A DNA stretch of 64,000 bases from Candidatus Thalassarchaeaceae archaeon (GTDB lineage: Archaea; Thermoplasmatota; Poseidoniia; Poseidoniales; Thalassarchaeaceae). The notes under the pieces were generated by a model. The model was not told where the DNA came from, made no database searches, and was given only the letters and a program-made list of their open reading frames with translations. The stretch covers positions 51,477 through 115,476 of the forward strand of contig JASLKO010000180.1 of NCBI GenBank assembly GCA_030747475.1, read 5' to 3'. Positions 9,297-16,433 of this stretch are shown here, piece by piece (the stretch's first letter is position 1; each line of letters starts with the position of its first letter). The position numbers and the translations under genes are program-made.

Positions 9297-10322
9297 TTAT
9301 CGATCAGCCCAAATCGATAACCACTGGTTGATATTCTTCTGAATGTCATCCAAATCAATGGGTCTATTTTCACAATCACCCTCAGATGAGATTGGTTGTA
9401 GTCTACAACCACAGGCATTGGCATGTCCACCACCATTGACATCAAATGCACATGCTAATTTTGTCAAATCAAAAACACCACCATCTTCATGTAGAAATGA
9501 GTTGGAGTAGAAAGATGCAGAGAGGGGCCACCGTTCTTTATTTCCAATGGACCCATCTACATATCCATGGATAATCATACAGGCATCGCAAGCATCACCA
9601 AAATGAGCGGTAACAAGGTATCCGTTAGTACGAATTCCCGCACCATCTAATCGAACGATTGCTAACCTGTCAATAATTTCTGAACGGTCAGTTAGCATAT
9701 CTTGTAACGAAACAAATTCTAATCGCGCATCTCCGATTCGGTTTGAAACAATTTCTTCATTGACGATATCTACAGGTAACATACCAGATGTAACTAGATT
9801 GAGTAGAGTCCGACAGTACTCTGGATCTGTTGCACTAATCGTTCTTCCAATCCACACGACTGGATGATCAGAAAGAAACTCCGCTGGGGTGATTTTTCCA
9901 CCATCTAAGCGGTCCACCATGTCCATCCAAACATCAAAGTCGCTAAGATCTATCAAATCAAAAAATGATTCAAACGCCACTCTTGCAGCACTCAATTTGT
10001 CCTGCCAGATGATATATCCACCAGTATCAATTTGTTTCTTTTCTTGTTCATTAGTGGGCTTGTTTGTCAGGTGATGATCAATGTAAAGTCCACAATCTGG
10101 ATGAAATGGTAAATCCAGTAACGCAGTATCTGTTCCAATCCAATCATCAATCCGGCCGCTTCGTATTTCGGCAGGATGAGTAAACAGAACAGTAGCATCT
10201 GGCCAGAATCGCTTGAGGATTGCAGCAGATAACAACCCATCTAGGTCTCCATCGGCGACAATACGACGAATTTCTAAACCAGAAAATCCACTCATCAAAC
10301 CCCCCCTAGCGTCGTCCCTCAT
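9297..10322 (-). CDS. DHH/DHHA1 family phosphoesterase
   Basis: DHH proteins are Mn-dependent phosphoesterases that cleave phosphodiesters, for example in RecJ-type exonucleases, nano-RNases and cyclic dinucleotide phosphodiesterases. The metal-site motifs are visible: DGDLDG at residues 24-29, an Asp at about 70 (LLDLPF), and the DHH signature at 82-84. The C-terminal DHHA1 substrate-binding domain has its Gly-rich motif (NGGGHANACG). At 341 aa it matches short nanoRNase/phosphodiesterase-like members rather than full RecJ. The start at 10322 has GGTG five bases upstream; an internal ATG ten codons in (10295) follows a run of Gs and would remove a non-conserved N-terminus. The substrate cannot be read from sequence. 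Confidence 0.88.
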   Translation of the reverse strand: MRDDARGGLMSGFSGLEIRRIVADGDLDGLLSAAILKRFWPDATVLFTHPAEIRSGRIDDWIGTDTALLDLPFHPDCGLYIDHHLTNKPTNEQEKKQIDTGGYIIWQDKLSAARVAFESFFDLIDLSDFDVWMDMVDRLDGGKITPAEFLSDHPVVWIGRTISATDPEYCRTLLNLVTSGMLPVDIVNEEIVSNRIGDARLEFVSLQDMLTDRSEIIDRLAIVRLDGAGIRTNGYLVTAHFGDACDACMIIHGYVDGSIGNKERWPLSASFYSNSFLHEDGGVFDLTKLACAFDVNGGGHANACGCRLQPISSEGDCENRPIDLDDIQKNINQWLSIWADR

Positions 10323-10398
10323 CGAGCACCGTTCTTAGCATTGTGTTATTGCGCCTGCCTCCCGAAATGGATTAGTAGCCCTCACCAATAGCACAGTC

Positions 10399-10812
10399 AT
10401 GGAGACCTCATGCGGAGTCGTCTTGGTTAATTTTGGGAGTGTGCTTCTCCTCCAATATCCGCAAGGCCATTGGGGCTTCCCCAAAGGCCATTTTGAAGAA
10501 GAGGATGGTGCATATCAACAGACTGCCCTAAGGGAATTAGAAGAAGAAACAGGTATTTCGGAAGTCCGGATGGTTGAAGATTGGAGAATCCGAACCGAAT
10601 ACACATTCGCGCGGAAGGGCCGCCCTGTGCTGAAGGAGGTATTCTGGTTCATTGGGGAAACGGATCAATATGAAATCAATTTGAGCCATGAACATCGAAA
10701 TTACATGTGGCTGGATTGGGAAGGTGCCGAAGCTCAATTGACATTCGAACCAAGTAAGGAAGTACTCAGAGCCGCTAGGAATCAACTACGAGCCATGGGT
10801 CGTGAAGTTTAG
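10399..10812 (+). CDS. Nudix hydrolase, Ap4A hydrolase-like
   Basis: A 137-aa protein of the Nudix fold, which hydrolyses nucleoside diphosphates linked to another group. The N-terminal strand (CGVVLV) and WGFPKGH before the Nudix box fit the diadenosine tetraphosphatase (NUDT2-like) subgroup. The Nudix box begins at G30 and ends in RELEEETGI (45-53), with the metal-binding Glu pair at 49-50. It is one residue longer than the consensus between the Gly and the Arg, and has Asp at the position usually Glu. Its stop overlaps the stop of the convergent adenosyltransferase gene. Substrate inferred from family likeness. Confidence 0.9.
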   Translation: METSCGVVLVNFGSVLLLQYPQGHWGFPKGHFEEEDGAYQQTALRELEEETGISEVRMVEDWRIRTEYTFARKGRPVLKEVFWFIGETDQYEINLSHEHRNYMWLDWEGAEAQLTFEPSKEVLRAARNQLRAMGREV

Positions 10813-11441
10813 TCACGTTTCCCGATTGGAACCCACAAGATTTCATCTTCTCCAAGGACTGCGGTAATCCATCGACCTAGTACAAAGAACCAATCTGAAA
10901 GTCGATTTAGATATGCGATGACATCACTCCGAACCGCACCATCACCTTCTAAATCACGTACCCTTATTGCAACCCTTTCCACACGCCGAGTCACCGTTCG
11001 CGCCAAATGGATTGTTGCAATTAATGGAGAGCCGGCAGGAAGAATGAATGATTCCAATGGAGTTAGATCCGTGAGCCAGGCGTCCATATCTTCGCAGAGT
11101 TGGTCTGCTTGTTCCATGCTAATGACTCCCATCCCTTCAGGCAAGTCATTGGGATGACAAGCACACTCCCCTCCAATATCGAATAATTCCTGTTGAAGAT
11201 GAGCAAGTTTCGGTTCTGCAGAATTTCTTACCCGACGAACGGTTGCACGCAAACCTCCATCAGAATGTCTACCATCGACACGTTCCAATTCTGCACGGAC
11301 TAAACCGACTACAGCATTCAATTCGTCAATGGTCCCGAATAATTCTAAGCGCACATGACTCTTAGGAACCCGTTCCCCTGAGAGTAGTGATGACTCTCCA
11401 GTATCTCCACCTCCGGTATGGACCTTAGTGATACGAACCAT
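10809..11441 (-). CDS. Cob(I)alamin adenosyltransferase, PduO type
   Basis: Transfers the adenosyl group of ATP to cob(I)alamin to make adenosylcobalamin (coenzyme B12). Visible family motifs are the N-terminal RITKVHTGGGDTG ATP-binding loop with SGERVPK, FGTIDELNA, the helix containing HLARTVTRRVER, and the C-terminal YLNRLSDWFFVLGRW. I start the gene at the ATG at 11441 because family members begin with M-x-RITK; the frame stays open 21 codons further but would run into the upstream gene. About 210 aa, normal for the family. The product is the cofactor of NrdJ at 1689-5330, so the two probably work together although not in one operon. Confidence 0.95.
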   Translation of the reverse strand: MVRITKVHTGGGDTGESSLLSGERVPKSHVRLELFGTIDELNAVVGLVRAELERVDGRHSDGGLRATVRRVRNSAEPKLAHLQQELFDIGGECACHPNDLPEGMGVISMEQADQLCEDMDAWLTDLTPLESFILPAGSPLIATIHLARTVTRRVERVAIRVRDLEGDGAVRSDVIAYLNRLSDWFFVLGRWITAVLGEDEILWVPIGKRD

Positions 11442-11490
11442 GGACAACCCCAACCTAAGGGAGGGGGTACACATCATGGGCCTTTCGCAA

Positions 11491-11871
11491 TCATCGATTG
11501 TCAATTATTGGGCGAGTGATGGGTGGAATTTCAACCCTAGAACTCAAATTTTCTTCTCGTTGTTTACGAACAGTTCTCCCTTCTTTTATTCGAGTCAAAA
11601 CAAGGAGGCCGAATAGAACCCAAATACTCAATTCAAGAATCAATAGGACCCAATACCATGCTCCCAATGATGAGAGCATGGCCGAGGCATCATATGGTCC
11701 CCCATTGATTCCCATGTATAGGGCTTGAGAGAGTAGATTTGCACTGAACCAAACCACAACAACGGCCCAAGCAAATCGGACACCGTGTGCTTTCAATTCC
11801 CTTCGCAGAATCTTTTCACCCGTATTATTCTCACTTTCAAGATATTTTAACCCATACATGAGCAGACCCAT
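11491..11871 (-). CDS. Small two-TM membrane protein
   Basis: A 126-aa protein not recognised as a known family. It has a charged N-terminus, hydrophobic segments at about residues 32-53 and 70-93, and a basic C-terminal tail rich in Arg and Glu. With both segments crossing, the two ends would be on the same side, probably the cytoplasm by the positive-inside rule. It lies on the same strand as the adenosyltransferase (49 bp downstream) and the next membrane gene (22 bp upstream), so these may be co-transcribed. No catalytic motif is visible. Confidence 0.7.
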   Translation of the reverse strand: MGLLMYGLKYLESENNTGEKILRRELKAHGVRFAWAVVVVWFSANLLSQALYMGINGGPYDASAMLSSLGAWYWVLLILELSIWVLFGLLVLTRIKEGRTVRKQREENLSSRVEIPPITRPIIDNR

Positions 11872-11893
11872 GGGTCCCCTCGGTTTTTACCCC

Positions 11894-12610
11894 TTATTCC
11901 GATTCAGAAATCGGCACGCGCAAGCGCTTTATGCACGATTCAACCTTCTGAATCCAAGCGTTATTGACTGAATCTTCACCACCAAGTCGTTCTAATCTTT
12001 CAGCATGGTGTGCAGCGGCGGTAGTTTCACCTCTCATCTCGTGAATCCTAACCAATGCAGCATGACTCATTGCATCTAACCAATTTTCTTCAGTATGCCA
12101 TGATTTTTCAAACATTGAAATCGCACCGCGATCGCCATCAATCAGCCCCCGTTCTAACTGCCTCAATGCTGCTTGGGACCACGTGATACCTTGTACTCCG
12201 ATGATTAGCCCTTTCCAAAAAAGAAACATTTCCAGTAAGATGACTAAAGTCGCCAAAATAAATCCAAAGATTTGTTCCGTTTGATCATAATCCCCCCATG
12301 CTCCAGTGAGAATAGAAACAGTTCCTGCTGCGAGCCACATTCCAGTAAATGGTGCCACAATTACGTCAGTTTTCTGTATAGATGTATAGCGAACACCAAA
12401 CATTACTCCGATACCACCAACTAATGCTGCGATTAATCCTGGCAGATCTGGATCAGTATTTCGTGGGGATTGCGTCGCAATCGCTAGAATCCCAGTGATT
12501 CCGATCATTGCCCATGCCCATCGTCCTCCGATTTCAGGAAATGGTTGTGCTCGACTCATCCAAAGTAACAATGCGGAAGTACCACCTAGAAAGGCAACCC
12601 ATTCCCACAT
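11894..12610 (-). CDS. Multi-TM membrane protein with helical C-terminal domain
   Basis: About 238 aa from the ATG at 12610. Around five hydrophobic segments fill the first 140 residues (the last is LVILLEMFLFW), followed by a soluble helical domain of about 100 residues whose AALVRIHEMRGETTAAAHHAERL resembles a TPR-like hairpin. I chose this ATG because the first membrane segment begins right after it and the upstream gene ends 26 bp away; the frame is open back to a TTG at 12685, which would overlap that gene by about 50 bp. No family recognised. Probably co-transcribed with its neighbours on the minus strand. Confidence 0.65.
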   Translation of the reverse strand: MWEWVAFLGGTSALLLWMSRAQPFPEIGGRWAWAMIGITGILAIATQSPRNTDPDLPGLIAALVGGIGVMFGVRYTSIQKTDVIVAPFTGMWLAAGTVSILTGAWGDYDQTEQIFGFILATLVILLEMFLFWKGLIIGVQGITWSQAALRQLERGLIDGDRGAISMFEKSWHTEENWLDAMSHAALVRIHEMRGETTAAAHHAERLERLGGEDSVNNAWIQKVESCIKRLRVPISESE

Positions 12611-12636
12611 GTACTGGGTGCGTAGGCATTCGGTTT

Positions 12637-12981
12637 TCAATCCATTCCAGTCGGCCCGTTGGGAACACCATCGTCTCCTCTCCAACCGGGCTGCCAGAAT
12701 TCTTCATCGTCTAACCATTCCAACCATTCTTCAGCGTTCGCACGTAATAGGCGATATGCACGTCGTTCCAACCCCTCATGGAGTCCATCACCGATCTCAC
12801 TGTTTTTCCATGCATCTTTCCACTCAATTTGCATTTGTTGCAATCTTCGTTGCCCCTCAGTAGGATTGTCAAAGTGACGTTCACACATTTCTCTCAAGTC
12901 AGAAATCCAAGTCCGCGCCCCTTTCATGTGTGGATTATCAATCATGGGTTTCACCCGTCGCTTGAATGGCCACCAACCCAT
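12637..12981 (-). CDS. Hypothetical Trp-rich acidic/basic small protein
   Basis: About 114 aa from the ATG at 12981, chosen because AAGGA lies about seven bases upstream; a GTG seven codons earlier is the alternative. The N-terminus is basic and aromatic (MGWWPFKRRVKP), the middle is helical with many Arg, Glu and Gln, and the C-terminus is acidic with several Trp (EEWLEWLDDEEFWQPGW). No membrane segment or catalytic motif is visible. It is first of the minus-strand run 12981 to 10809 and divergent from the rlmH-like gene 78 bp away. Function unknown. Confidence 0.55.
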   Translation of the reverse strand: MGWWPFKRRVKPMIDNPHMKGARTWISDLREMCERHFDNPTEGQRRLQQMQIEWKDAWKNSEIGDGLHEGLERRAYRLLRANAEEWLEWLDDEEFWQPGWRGDDGVPNGPTGMD

Positions 12982-13059
12982 GTTATGTCCTTCTTGCCAC
13001 ACCTATTGAGCCTTCGCACAAGCCCCAAGTCTGATGATACCCAATCATGCCGCAGAACC

Positions 13060-13497
13060 ATGGCGCGAATTGTTGTGCATACACATGGGAAGGCGCGCGA
13101 GAAAGGGTATGTTCATCTGATTCGCAAGTATGCTGAGCGTTTAGAGGCTCGCGGTGTCACATTATCTTCACATTCTGATCGATTGGATCATGACGCCTAT
13201 ATTGACAAAATTACCCAAGCGGCGTCGAACGGCCATCTCATATTATTGGACGAAAATGGTGAAAGTGGAACAACAAACTGGTTCGTTGGAAAATGGAATG
13301 AGTGGAGATTGTCAACAGAATCGATTCACCTTGCAATTGGACCCGTTGATGGTTTCAATTCAGAAGTTACACTTGCTCACGAAACAATTTCTCTCGGGCC
13401 CATGACACTGACATATGAGATGGCAGCCGTAATTTTGTTGGAACAGTTGTATCGGGCCAGCGAAATCGAGCGTGGTTCCCCCTACCATCGGGATTAA
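13060..13497 (+). CDS. RlmH-like 23S rRNA (pseudouridine-N3)-methyltransferase
   Basis: In E. coli RlmH methylates N3 of pseudouridine 1915 in helix 69 of 23S rRNA using SAM; it is a small SPOUT-fold enzyme. This 145-aa protein fits: LILLDENGE marks the strand before the knot, AIGPVDGF matches the Gly-rich SAM loop (usually IGGADG-like), LGPMTLTYEMAAVILLEQLYRA matches the trefoil-knot helix, and it ends in the family's C-terminal YHR. The frame is open upstream, but the ATG at 13060 gives the normal family length and N-terminal strand (ARIVVHTHGKAREKG). It ends directly before the convergent panD. Modified position in an archaeal ribosome is inferred. Confidence 0.88.
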   Translation: MARIVVHTHGKAREKGYVHLIRKYAERLEARGVTLSSHSDRLDHDAYIDKITQAASNGHLILLDENGESGTTNWFVGKWNEWRLSTESIHLAIGPVDGFNSEVTLAHETISLGPMTLTYEMAAVILLEQLYRASEIERGSPYHRD

Positions 13498-13884
13498 TCA
13501 ACACTCGACATATTCCCCAGTATCTAGATTGGTTGCGATGTCTACAATTTCATTTTGAGTATTAACATGTACAATTGTTGGAACATGTTCCTCAACGAAG
13601 TTGGATGGAATACCTTGGTATGTGATAAGAATAACAAGATTGCCAGGTTGAACTAAATGTGCAGCCGCTCCATTGATACAAATGCGACCAGATCCAGCAG
13701 GCGCCTTGACAACATAAGTTTCCAATCGTGCACCATTCGTAACATTCAGAACGTGTATTTTCTCCCATTCTTCAATACCTGCGGCTTGCAATAAATGTTC
13801 ATCGATTGATATTGAACCGATGTAATCTACATCAGCATGAGTTACCGTAGCACGATGTATTTTTGAGCGCATGACAAATCTCAT
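13498..13884 (-). CDS. panD: Aspartate 1-decarboxylase, pyruvoyl type
   Basis: Decarboxylates L-aspartate to beta-alanine for pantothenate and coenzyme A. The 128-aa proenzyme has the family signature KIHRATVTHADVDYIGS; self-cleavage is expected between G23 and S24, with S24 becoming the pyruvoyl group, and K8 matches the conserved active-site Lys. NGARLETYV and INGAAAHLV, also diagnostic, follow. I start at the ATG at 13884, preceded by GAGGGG; a TTG four codons upstream also exists. This is the bacterial-type enzyme, whereas many archaea make beta-alanine with a PLP-dependent decarboxylase (MfnA type), so acquisition from bacteria is plausible. Confidence 0.96.
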   Translation of the reverse strand: MRFVMRSKIHRATVTHADVDYIGSISIDEHLLQAAGIEEWEKIHVLNVTNGARLETYVVKAPAGSGRICINGAAAHLVQPGNLVILITYQGIPSNFVEEHVPTIVHVNTQNEIVDIATNLDTGEYVEC

Positions 13885-13933
13885 GATTCCCCTCAAACTG
13901 AGTGAACCAACGACCCCATATCAATCTCTCTCA

Positions 13934-13946
13934 ATGTCATTGACAT
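13934..13946. promoter_or_regulatory. 13-bp palindrome upstream of panD
   Basis: ATGTCA-T-TGACAT is a perfect inverted repeat in the 66-bp gap between the malic enzyme remnant and panD, about 50 bp before the panD start. It could be a small operator, or a chance palindrome. Confidence 0.25.
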
Positions 13947-13950
13947 CAAA

Positions 13951-14304
13951 TTAGAGCCGTTGTCGAGAATGGCGCTGCGCTTCGACTGCACAAATTGCTG
14001 CCATGTGGACAACATCTCGTGCAGCATCCCCTCGTTGTAATACGTGTACTGGTTTTGCCATTCCTTCTAGAATTGGACCAGTCATTTCAGCATCTCCCAG
14101 TCTTTGCAAGAGTTTGTATGAGATATTTGCAGCTGGAAGGTTTGGACAGATGAGTACATTTGCCGGACCTCCAAGCGTCATGAATGGATAATCCTCCTGT
14201 ATGTCTGGAACCAACGCAGTATCTGCTTGCATTGGCCCATCGATGATGAGTGTTGGATCTAATTCCCGAGCAATTTCTAATGAGTCCTCAACACGTTCAC
14301 TTCG
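13951..14304 (-). pseudogene. C-terminal remnant of MaeB malic enzyme after in-frame TAG
   Basis: These 117 codons continue, in the same frame, the phosphotransacetylase-like domain of the malic enzyme at 14305-16236. Immediately after the TAG come RSERVEDSLEIARELDP, then IIDGPMQADTALVPD, PANVLICPNLPAANISYKLL and the end, all normal for MaeB. Added to the upstream 643 codons and the one stop, the total is about 761 codons, the usual MaeB length. An internal ATG at 14232 has no ribosome site, so independent translation is unlikely. Explanations are a recent nonsense mutation, a sequencing or assembly error, or stop readthrough. Confidence 0.8.
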
Positions 14305-16236
14305 CTATGCACCCGATGATCCAAAGTTGGAGAATGATAGTAGTGCCACCCGCGGCTCAATTCCAAATCGCTTCGCCACCCGAGCTGTTTGTATTGCAAT
14401 TTCAGCCAATGTTCTAGCGTCGGGGTAGATGTTGATGGTCGCATCCCCGATGAACATCACTTTTCCTTTGACAGTCATCATGTATGTTCCAATGACACGA
14501 TGTGCATTACTGTCAGTACCAATGGTCTCAAGACACGGCCGTAAGAAATCAGGATAATGTCTCGAAATGCCCCCGATGATTCCATCAGCATCTCCCATTT
14601 CCACCATCATCGAACCGAAATATGTACGCGATTTGAGGAGCCGTTTTGCATCTGGCCTTGTGACACCTTTTCGTTCTCTCTTTTTGTGTAATTCATCAGT
14701 ATAAATCGAAGATCTGCGAGGGTCTTCTCGAGGATCGATCATTTCACATTCAAATTCAAGTCCCAATTCTTCCATGACCGCTTCGATTTCGTGATGCCTG
14801 CCCAACAATACGGGCTCACAAATTCGTTCTTGGATACATTGCGCAGCAGCTTTGATCATCGTTGGATGGTCACCCTCACAGAAGACTATCCGCTTTCGTT
14901 CACGAGCGGCTTGATCCATCACTCCACGCATAATTGAACGAGTCAACCCAAGTCGACTTTCCAATTCTTTTTGATATGTTTCGATATTGAAAGATCTGGC
15001 AATCTCGGGCGGAGTCAAACCTTCAGCAACCGCTGCCTGTGCAACTGCACTTGCTTCCCAAATGAGTACTCGAGCATCGAATGGTTTCGGAATCAAATAT
15101 TCTGGTCCAAATTGAATTTGTTCCCCTCCATATGCTGCTGCGACATCGTCAGGCACAGGCTCTCTCGCAAGTTTTGCAAGGGCTTGTGTTGCAGCCATTT
15201 TCATGCCTTCCGTAATTTCGGTAGCAGCGACATCTAGGGCTCCTCGGAAGATGTATGGGAATCCGAGAACATTGTTGATTTGATTGGGATAGTCTGAACG
15301 CCCCGTAGCCATAATCGCATCATCACGTACTCTAGCAACTTCCTCAGGCATGATTTCAGGCGTAGGATTTGCGAGAGCAAAAATGAGTGGGCGGCTTGCC
15401 ATTCGCTTGACCATTGCACCCGTTACAATTCCACCTTTCGAGAGTCCTAAGAACACATCCGCACCAACCAAAGCATCGCCAATACTCCCATCGGGAACAT
15501 CTCGAGCAAATTTTGCTTTGTAGCGATTTAATTCAGCCGCATCCTTACGCTTCTTCGTCATGATTCCTCCCGAATCACAGATGAGGAGATTCTCTTTTCG
15601 AACACCAAGTTGAACATAATGCGCTGCACAAGATAGTGCACTTGCACCGGCACCAGATATTACCACCTTGATTTGTCCAATATCTTTGTTCACAACCTCA
15701 AGCCCATTCAGTAGGGCCGCACCTGAAATAATCGCGGTTCCGTGCTGATCATCATGCATCACCGGAATATCAAGCTCCTTGACCAATCTCTTTTCGATTT
15801 CAAAACATTCAGGTGCTTTGATGTCTTCTAGGTTAATCCCCCCGAATGTCGGAGCAATTCGCTTGACGGTGTTTACAAATTCATCAACGTCTTCAGTGTC
15901 AATTTCAATATCGAATACATCGATGTCTGCGAATGCTTTGAACAGCAATCCCTTCCCTTCCATCACAGGTTTACTGGCAACAGCTCCAATATTTCCAAGT
16001 CCCAGTACAGCAGTACCGTTACTAATGACAGCGACCAGATTACCTTTGGATGTGTATTGATTTGCTTTCCCAGCATCTTTCTCAATTTCAAGACAAGGAT
16101 ATGCGACTCCTGGAGAGTATGCCAATGACAAATCTCTCTGGGTTGCATGGGGTTTTGTCGGCACGACAGTGATCTTTCCCCGAGGGCTTGCTGCGTGATA
16201 GTCCAACGCGTCCTTGCGGAGTTGTTCATCGCTCAG
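14305..16236 (-). CDS. maeB: NADP-dependent malic enzyme (MaeB type), interrupted by in-frame TAG
   Basis: Oxidatively decarboxylates malate to pyruvate with NAD(P)H. The malic domain covers about residues 1-430: QRDLSLAYSPGVAYPC, the NGTAVLGLGNIGA region, FGGINLEDIKAP, MHDDQHGTAII, and the nucleotide loop SGAGASALSCA. A phosphotransacetylase-like regulatory domain follows (from about 440) and breaks at TAG 14305-14307 after FGSSGA, leaving 117 codons beyond. I place the start at a CTG (16236): it is preceded by GGGGAGGGTGA, and CTG-AGC-GAT-GAA gives a normal MaeB N-terminus ending ALDYH. The first conventional start is TTG at 16206, with no ribosome site and a truncated N-terminus. If the stop is real the malic domain alone could still fold, but regulation and assembly would change. 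Confidence 0.88.
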   Translation of the reverse strand: MSDEQLRKDALDYHAASPRGKITVVPTKPHATQRDLSLAYSPGVAYPCLEIEKDAGKANQYTSKGNLVAVISNGTAVLGLGNIGAVASKPVMEGKGLLFKAFADIDVFDIEIDTEDVDEFVNTVKRIAPTFGGINLEDIKAPECFEIEKRLVKELDIPVMHDDQHGTAIISGAALLNGLEVVNKDIGQIKVVISGAGASALSCAAHYVQLGVRKENLLICDSGGIMTKKRKDAAELNRYKAKFARDVPDGSIGDALVGADVFLGLSKGGIVTGAMVKRMASRPLIFALANPTPEIMPEEVARVRDDAIMATGRSDYPNQINNVLGFPYIFRGALDVAATEITEGMKMAATQALAKLAREPVPDDVAAAYGGEQIQFGPEYLIPKPFDARVLIWEASAVAQAAVAEGLTPPEIARSFNIETYQKELESRLGLTRSIMRGVMDQAARERKRIVFCEGDHPTMIKAAAQCIQERICEPVLLGRHHEIEAVMEELGLEFECEMIDPREDPRRSSIYTDELHKKRERKGVTRPDAKRLLKSRTYFGSMMVEMGDADGIIGGISRHYPDFLRPCLETIGTDSNAHRVIGTYMMTVKGKVMFIGDATINIYPDARTLAEIAIQTARVAKRFGIEPRVALLSFSNFGSSGA

Positions 16237-16315
16237 AGTTCACCCTCCCCTTTTCGACGGGCTGGCATTCCCCATATCCACCTTCCGCATGAACAATGCC
16301 TGTATCCGATGGTTT

Positions 16316-16328
16316 CGCCCTACGGGCG
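16316..16328. other. GC hairpin with TAC triloop
   Basis: CGCCC-TAC-GGGCG, a perfect 5-bp stem with a three-base loop, in the gap between maeB and the giant surface-protein gene. The same loop and a similar stem occur at 28394-28404 and 51110-51126. Confidence 0.4.
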
Positions 16329-16361
16329 AGAAAACGGACAGAAACAACTCAACTTTTTGAG

Positions 16362-16380
16362 TGGTATACTGTGTATACCA
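16362..16380. promoter_or_regulatory. Perfect 19-bp palindrome, candidate operator
   Basis: TGGTATAC-TGT-GTATACCA is a perfect inverted repeat with 8-bp arms and a 3-bp spacer, centred about 63 bp upstream of the 16434 start codon. Its GTATAC core could double as a TATA element. The size and symmetry suit a dimeric winged-helix or MarR/TrmB-like repressor; the regulator is not identified. Confidence 0.5.
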
Positions 16381-16433
16381 TGTAACACATCCAACCATGA
16401 CCTTCAAATGGTGTTGCAAAGCCAGTGTGTCCC

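Noticed and set aside
8930..9451. 173-aa reverse-strand frame
   Set aside because: It overlaps the four-TM gene and the end of the DHH gene and has no domain or start signal.
12778..13059. Long N-terminal extension of the RlmH-like protein
   Set aside because: The extra 94 residues lie antisense to the neighbouring gene and do not belong to the family; ATG 13060 gives normal length.
13951..14232. Independent small gene at the end of maeB
   Set aside because: It continues the MaeB frame and domain, with no ribosome site at its ATG.
14305..14307. Pyrrolysine or a reassigned TAG codon
   Set aside because: Several other genes in the window end in TAG with correct lengths, and no downstream insertion element is visible.
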